A program made the position numbers and the translations under genes. The notes under the pieces were generated by a model, which saw only the letters and a list, made by a program, of their open reading frames with translations, searched no databases and was not told the origin of the DNA. A stretch of 49,910 nt of DNA from Scatosoma sp964504025 (GTDB taxonomy: Bacteria; Bacillota; Clostridia; Christensenellales; Borkfalkiaceae). The stretch's first letter is position 1, and each line of letters starts with the position of its first letter. Location: positions 1 to 49,910 of the forward strand of contig CAZDCO010000005.1 in assembly GCA_964504025.1 (NCBI GenBank), written 5' to 3'. This document shows, piece by piece, positions 45,867-49,910 of the stretch.

Positions 45867-46886
45867 TTAAAGTTCAGCGAAATACTTAATCGTTCTAACC
45901 ATTTGGCTGGTGTAGGAGTTTTCGTTGTCGTACCAAGAAACGACTTTAACGAGCGTCGTGCCGTCGCCCATGGGCATGCACTTCGTTTGCGTAGCGTCGA
46001 ACAACGAGCCGTAGGTGATACCGATGATATCGGAAGATACGAGCTCTTCTTCGGTGTAGCCGAAGGAAGCGGAAGCCGCTGCTTTCATCGCTGCGTTTAC
46101 GGTAGCCGCGTCAACTTCGCCATCGCAGATCGCAACGAGTTGGGTAAGCGAACCGGTGGGAACGGGAACGCGTTGTGCGCAGCCGTCCAAAACGCCGTTC
46201 AATTCGGGAATAACCAAGCCAATAGCCTTAGCCGCACCCGTGGAGTTGGGAACGATGTTTACAGCCGCTGCTCTTGCACGACGAAGGTCGCCCTTTCTGT
46301 GCGGTCCGTCGAGAACCATTTGGTCGCCCGTGAAAGCGTGAATGGTGGTCATGTAACCTTTCTTGATCTTAGCGAGCTTGTTCAACGTGTTTGCCATAGG
46401 AGCAAGGCAGTTGGTGGTGCAGGAAGCTGCGGAAATGATCGTATCGTTTGCGGTAAGCGTCTTTTCGTTTACGCTGTAAACGATCGTGGGAAGGTCGTTG
46501 CCTGCGGGAGCGGAAATAACGACTTTCTTCGCGCCTGCTTTGATGTGCGCTTCCGATTTAGCCTTAGAGGTGTAGAAACCGGTACATTCGAGTACTACGT
46601 CTACGCCAAGTTCAGCCCAAGGGCAGTTAGCCGCGTCTTTTTCCGCGTAAATTTTAATGGTTTTGCCGTTTACGGTGATCGTGCCTGCGTCGTCGTCAGC
46701 GGATACGGTATCGCCAAGAGCATATCTGCCTTGAGCGGAATCGTACTTCAAGAGATGAGCGAGCATGGAAGGGTTGGTAAGATCGTTGATCGCAACGACT
46801 TCGTAACCCTCAGCACCGAACATTTGTCTGAACGCAAGACGACCGATACGGCCGAAACCGTTGATTGCAACTTTTACGTTTGCCAT
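45867..46886 (-). CDS. gapA: Glyceraldehyde-3-phosphate dehydrogenase
   Basis: A 339-aa glycolytic GAPDH. The NAD-binding start VAINGFGRIGRLAFRQ, the catalytic Cys in SAASCTTNCLAP, the active-site His in TTIHAFTGDQ and SWYDNENSYTSQMV near the C-terminus are all present. GGAGG lies nine bases before ATG 46886. Codon use is strongly biased, as for a highly expressed gene. It is a single-gene unit with a good promoter and terminator, oriented against the direction of right-replichore replication. Confidence 0.97.
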   Translation of the reverse strand: MANVKVAINGFGRIGRLAFRQMFGAEGYEVVAINDLTNPSMLAHLLKYDSAQGRYALGDTVSADDDAGTITVNGKTIKIYAEKDAANCPWAELGVDVVLECTGFYTSKAKSEAHIKAGAKKVVISAPAGNDLPTIVYSVNEKTLTANDTIISAASCTTNCLAPMANTLNKLAKIKKGYMTTIHAFTGDQMVLDGPHRKGDLRRARAAAVNIVPNSTGAAKAIGLVIPELNGVLDGCAQRVPVPTGSLTQLVAICDGEVDAATVNAAMKAAASASFGYTEEELVSSDIIGITYGSLFDATQTKCMPMGDGTTLVKVVSWYDNENSYTSQMVRTIKYFAEL

Positions 46887-46969
46887 AATAGAGTTCCTCC
46901 GAGTATATAAAAATTTTATCGTTTTCTTTTGGGCGAGCGAATCGCTACGATCCGTACTCACCTATTCTT

Positions 46970-46998
46970 ATTTTAGCATACTTTTTCTCTTTCGTCAA
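46970..46998 (-). promoter_or_regulatory. promoter of gapA
   Basis: Minus strand: TTGACG (46998-46993), 17 bp, TAAAAT (46975-46970). Confidence 0.8.
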
Positions 46999-47089
46999 TA
47001 ATTTTGCGTAAGTATCTGCAAAATTATTTTTTTTCGGGGCGGAAAAATGACGGGGTAAAAATTTTTTCAAATAAATTTCTTAACAACCA

Positions 47090-47118
47090 TTGACAACGCG
47101 CGTTACGCGTAGTATAAT
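47090..47118 (+). promoter_or_regulatory. promoter of the repeat-tailed membrane protein gene
   Basis: TTGACA (47090-47095), 17 bp, TATAAT (47113-47118). Confidence 0.9.
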
Positions 47119-47166
47119 AGTGTTGCGTGTATTCGCAAATACGTATAAGTTGAGGAGTTTAATGGT

Positions 47167-47937
47167 ATGAGCAAACGGAAAGCAAAGAAGTGCGCCGCTA
47201 ACGGTTCTAAGTTCGACGGCGGTTTATTGGGTATGATCGGTACGGGCATTTTGTCCGGTTTGGCTGCACTCACGGCGACTGCGATCGGCGTGTTGGTTCT
47301 CGTCGTATGTGCGTCGGCGAGCAACGTAAATTTCGATAACTTGGAAGCGTTGACGATTTCGCCTCTTTTGATCGTGGGGATCGTCGTTCTTGCCTTGTGC
47401 GTCTTTTTCGGTGCGGCTTGGGCAAGCGTCATCAGCTTCCGTTGGAGCACGCGCCACACTGTCATCGGCGGCAAGCGTTTGCGTTTCGACGGTACGGCTT
47501 GGCAGTTGTTCTGGACGGAGTTGAAGTGGTTGTTTTTCACGGTAATCACGATCGGTATCTACGGTTTATGGCTTCCGATCAAGGCCGCGAAATGGCAAAC
47601 GAAGCATACCGTATTCGAGGACGGAACGTGCGTGCCTGCGAACGATAACAACGCGAATTTTGCTACGCCCTACGGACAATTTACGGCGCAACCGCCCGTA
47701 ATGCCGCAACAACCCGTAATGCAACAACCCGTGATGCCGACGTTCGGCTATCCGTNNNNNNNNNNNNNNNNNNNNNNNNNNNNNNNNNNNNNNNNNNNNN
47801 NNNNNNNNNNNNNNNNNNNNNNNNNNNNNNNNNNNNNNNNNNNNNNNNNNNNNNNGCAACAACCCGTGATGCCGACGTTCGGCTATCCGTACGCGCCTTA
47901 CGGTATGCCGCAAAACGAGCCAAACAATAAGCGTTGA
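47167..47937 (+). CDS. Membrane protein with DUF898-like core and QQPVMPTFGYP repeats, interrupted by a gap
   Basis: A protein of unknown function. Three hydrophobic segments lie at about 19-52, 65-92 and 118-140; the region RFDGTAWQLFWTELKWLFFT and GIYGLWLPIKAAKWQTKHT resembles small DUF898-type domains, but I am not certain of the family. The cytoplasmic-looking tail is built of PVMPQQPVM and QQPVMPTFGYP units and ends YAPYGMPQNEPNNKR. The 100-N gap falls inside the repeats, so the true length is unknown; the frame matches on both sides. TGAGGAG lies upstream. Confidence 0.75.
   Translation: MSKRKAKKCAANGSKFDGGLLGMIGTGILSGLAALTATAIGVLVLVVCASASNVNFDNLEALTISPLLIVGIVVLALCVFFGAAWASVISFRWSTRHTVIGGKRLRFDGTAWQLFWTELKWLFFTVITIGIYGLWLPIKAAKWQTKHTVFEDGTCVPANDNNANFATPYGQFTAQPPVMPQQPVMQQPVMPTFGYPXXXXXXXXXXXXXXXXXXXXXXXXXXXXXXXXXXQQPVMPTFGYPYAPYGMPQNEPNNKR
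47756..47855. other. assembly gap, 100 N, inside a coding sequence
   Basis: The 35 bases before the gap (ending TTCGGCTATCCGT) are repeated exactly after it, consistent with collapse of an intragenic tandem repeat. Confidence 0.95.
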
Positions 47938-47956
47938 CGGTAAATAATATGCAAGA

Positions 47957-47991
47957 AAGAGTGTAGAATGGTAAATTCCGCACTCTTTTTT
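47957..47991 (+). terminator. terminator after the repeat-tailed membrane protein gene
   Basis: AAGAGTG (47957-47963) pairs with CACTCTT (47981-47987), with inner GAAT/ATTC pairing, then a T-run. Confidence 0.85.
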
Positions 47992-47994
47992 TAC

Positions 47995-48023
47995 TTGCGT
48001 ATTTTGCGATTTTATGATATACT
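47995..48023 (+). promoter_or_regulatory. promoter of holB-ricT
   Basis: TTGCGT (47995-48000), 17 bp, TATACT (48018-48023). Confidence 0.6.
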
Positions 48024-48070
48024 GTACGTAACGAGCCGAGCGAGTTCGTCGCGCGGCAGGGGAGATCGGT

Positions 48071-49015
48071 ATGCAAACGTTGTTGAAAAGCACGGCGGCG
48101 TATAAGCTGCTGGAAGCGGAAGGAAGAAAGGGACGGCAGGGACACGCCTACCTTTTGACGATGGACGACGGGCGGAATTTACGCCTTGCCGCCAAGACGT
48201 TTGCCAAGCTGTTCTTTGCCTGTTCCGACGGTTCGAGGGTGGCGAACTTGATCGATCGGGAAACCTTTTCCGATTGTCTGTTCTATCCGCAAACGGATAA
48301 AAAATTCGCCGTCGAGGACGCCGTACGGCTGGGTGAAGAGTCCCTTTTACAACCCGTAGAAGGGGATAAAAAATTGTTCGTAATCGTCGATTTTGCCGAA
48401 GCGAACATACCGGCGCAAAACAAATTGTTAAAACTGTTGGAACAACCGCCCGAGGGCGTCGTCTTCTTGCTGTGCGCGACGACGGCGTACCCCATTTTGT
48501 CTACGGTACTCTCGCGCGTGGAACGGTTGGACATTCCGCCCTTTGCCATCGAGGACGTAAAGGGGTGCTTGGAACGGAGTTATCCCTACCGCTACGGCGC
48601 GGACGAGTTGGCGTTGTGTGCGGCGGCGAGCGGCGGTGCTGTCGGAACGGCGCAAAATATGTTGGAGGGCGGCGGTCATAAAGCGTTGTTGGACGACGCG
48701 TTCGCGTTGGCGTGCGCCTCTCCTGAAAAATTGCCTTCGCTCGTGAAACGGATCGGAGAAACGAAGCAAAAGCGCGCGCTACTCTCTCTGCTCCGTATCG
48801 TCTATCGCGACGCGTTACTCTTAAAAACGGGGAACGACAAGGACGTGTTGCTCTCTTCCGAAAAGGCACGCACGCGCGCGTTGGCGGACTTGCGTACGAC
48901 GGGCGCGCTGTTACGGGTGCAAGACGGACTGACGAACGCCGAACGGGAAGTGGCGTTCAACGCGGTATTTCCGCAGTGTTTGGAAACGCTGTTGGCGGCG
49001 GTTTGGCAAAAATAG
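48071..49015 (+). CDS. holB: DNA polymerase III delta' subunit (HolB)
   Basis: A 314-aa clamp-loader subunit. The AAA+ fold is recognisable: HAYLLTMDDGRNLRLAAKTF at the position of the P-loop (degenerate, as usual for delta'), VIVDFAEANIPAQNKLLKLL, then EQPPEGVVFLLCAT and the sensor STVLSRVERLDIPP. The zinc-binding cysteines found in many delta' proteins are not evident. GGGGAG lies upstream. ricT follows 27 bp downstream, as in B. subtilis, whereas tmk, normally just upstream, is 21 kb away. Confidence 0.9.
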   Translation: MQTLLKSTAAYKLLEAEGRKGRQGHAYLLTMDDGRNLRLAAKTFAKLFFACSDGSRVANLIDRETFSDCLFYPQTDKKFAVEDAVRLGEESLLQPVEGDKKLFVIVDFAEANIPAQNKLLKLLEQPPEGVVFLLCATTAYPILSTVLSRVERLDIPPFAIEDVKGCLERSYPYRYGADELALCAAASGGAVGTAQNMLEGGGHKALLDDAFALACASPEKLPSLVKRIGETKQKRALLSLLRIVYRDALLLKTGNDKDVLLSSEKARTRALADLRTTGALLRVQDGLTNAEREVAFNAVFPQCLETLLAAVWQK

Positions 49016-49042
49016 GAATACTCTATATAAGAAAGGATAGTT

Positions 49043-49882
49043 ATGATAAAAGTTGTAGGAATTAAATTCAAAAACGGCGGCAAGCTGTACTATTTTCAGC
49101 CCCGAGCAGAGGAGAAGTACGAGCGGAATATGCCCGTCGTCGTCGAAACGGCGAAGGGGATCGAGTACGCTTGGGTGGCGAACCCCGAAAAGGAAGTAAC
49201 GGACGACGAAGTGGTGCAACCGTTGAAGCCGATCGTGCGTATCGCGAACGAGAAAGACAAAGAATTTTACGCGCAATGTCAGGCGAAAAAGCCGTACGCG
49301 ATGCGCGTTTGCAAGGAAAAAATTATGGCGCGCGAGCTGGGCATGAAGCTCGTCGATTGCGAGTACGCGTTCGACGGCAGCAAGATCGTGTTCTATTTCA
49401 CTTCGGAAAACCGCGTCGATTTCCGCGAACTCGTCAAGGACTTGGCGTCGGTGTTGCATAGCCGTATCGAGTTGCGGCAGGTGGGTACGCGCGACGAAAC
49501 GAAGTACCTCGGCGGTATCGCGCCTTGCGGTAGAGTGTGCTGTTGCGCGGGGAATATGCCTGAGTTCAAAAAGGTGAGCGTGAAGATGGCGAAAACGCAA
49601 AACCTGTCGTTGAATCCCGGCAAGATCAGCGGCTTGTGCGGTCGGTTGATGTGCTGTTTGGGTTACGAGATCGAATATTATACCGAAGCGTCGCAAAACC
49701 TGCCGAAAATGGGTGCGGAAGTCCGCACGCCCGACGGCAAGGGGATCGTGGCAGGGCTGAATATGCTGAAAATGGAAGTTCGCGTGAAGAGCGAGGACGG
49801 TTCGGGCGGCTGGACGTATAAAGATTACGCGGCTGCGGACTTGAAGTTTAAGAAGAACGTTCCCGAAAAGAGCGAAAACTAA
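49043..49882 (+). CDS. ricT: PSP1-domain protein RicT (YaaT)
   Basis: A 279-aa PSP1 protein. In B. subtilis RicT forms the Y-complex with RicA and RicF, binds iron-sulphur clusters and affects RNase Y and sporulation entry. The cysteine-rich core PCGRVCCCAG and the later SGLCGRLMCCLGYE, separated by VKMAKTQNLSLNPGKI, is complete, with one more Cys in the first cluster than I would expect. AGAAAGGA precedes the ATG. It ends just inside the window edge with no visible terminator. Confidence 0.93.
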   Translation: MIKVVGIKFKNGGKLYYFQPRAEEKYERNMPVVVETAKGIEYAWVANPEKEVTDDEVVQPLKPIVRIANEKDKEFYAQCQAKKPYAMRVCKEKIMARELGMKLVDCEYAFDGSKIVFYFTSENRVDFRELVKDLASVLHSRIELRQVGTRDETKYLGGIAPCGRVCCCAGNMPEFKKVSVKMAKTQNLSLNPGKISGLCGRLMCCLGYEIEYYTEASQNLPKMGAEVRTPDGKGIVAGLNMLKMEVRVKSEDGSGGWTYKDYAAADLKFKKNVPEKSEN

Positions 49883-49910
49883 AAACCGAAAATAAAAAGC
49901 ACTCCGCAAA

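Noticed and set aside
45750..46910. 386-codon open frame antisense to gapA
   Set aside because: Shadow of a highly codon-biased gene; it starts inside a family A repeat.
1..49910. tRNA, rRNA, tmRNA, SRP RNA or RNase P RNA genes
   Set aside because: No tRNA-like T-loop pattern or conserved RNA gene core was found by reading both strands; a covariance search would be decisive.

Overview
The window is 49,910 bp of a chromosome from an endospore-forming, Clostridia-like member of the Bacillota (Firmicutes). The evidence is the gene content: spoIVFA-spoIVFB, pdaB, yyaC and a gerAA-gerAB-gerAC germinant receptor operon, together with the classic Firmicutes housekeeping neighbourhoods tig-clpP-clpX-lon-engB, greA-lysS and dnaN-rpmH-rnpA-yidD-yidC-jag. 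Four 100-N runs, each flanked by identical sequence on both sides, show that this is a scaffolded draft, probably a metagenome-assembled genome. I see no rRNA, tRNA, prophage, transposase or CRISPR array.

Layout. 0-4.2 kb: the end of rqcH, then tig, clpP and clpX. 4.2-9.4 kb: an SGNH hydrolase, rng and spoIVFB/spoIVFA on the minus strand, embedded in repeats. 9.4-14.8 kb: the engB and lon quality-control genes, divergent from ftsH. 14.8-19.0 kb: an orphan Wzz/tyrosine-kinase pair, a 49-aa small gene, a two-domain SSB and pdaB. 19.2-27.1 kb: a possibly leaderless 84-aa gene, an Lrp regulator, an aminotransferase, greA-lysS behind a structured leader, an unknown membrane protein, an Orn/Lys/Arg decarboxylase-family gene and tmk. 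27.2-35.4 kb: the replication origin zone, with a ParB/Noc-like gene and rsmG reading left, a DnaA-box cluster with an AT-rich stretch at 28.8-29.06 kb, then a SLOG protein, dnaN, rpmH, rnpA, yidD, yidC and jag reading right, and a parS-like site at 35.37 kb. 35.7-38.6 kb: queT behind a preQ1-I-type riboswitch, yyaC, cvpA and a second, denser DnaA-box cluster. 38.9-49.9 kb: the ger operon, trmN6-like gene, rsmI, a YugP-type metallopeptidase, gapA, a repeat-tailed membrane protein, holB and ricT.

The most unusual features are not protein genes. At least two families of short interspersed repeats and a 12-16 bp motif (GGCAGGTATGCGTTGA) fill most intergenic gaps. With one exception, at 20 kb, their orientation flips at the origin. 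One repeat family carries terminal stems whose sequence differs between copies but stays paired, and it sits just beyond gene 3' ends. dnaA is not next to oriC or dnaN, and a second DnaA-box cluster lies 9 kb away. Protein oddities include a ParB-like protein without the usual nucleotide-binding box, a YidC with an unusually large outer loop, a Jag protein with an RGG tail, and a GerC-type protein without a lipobox cysteine. All product names come from recognising sequence motifs by eye; no database search was possible.
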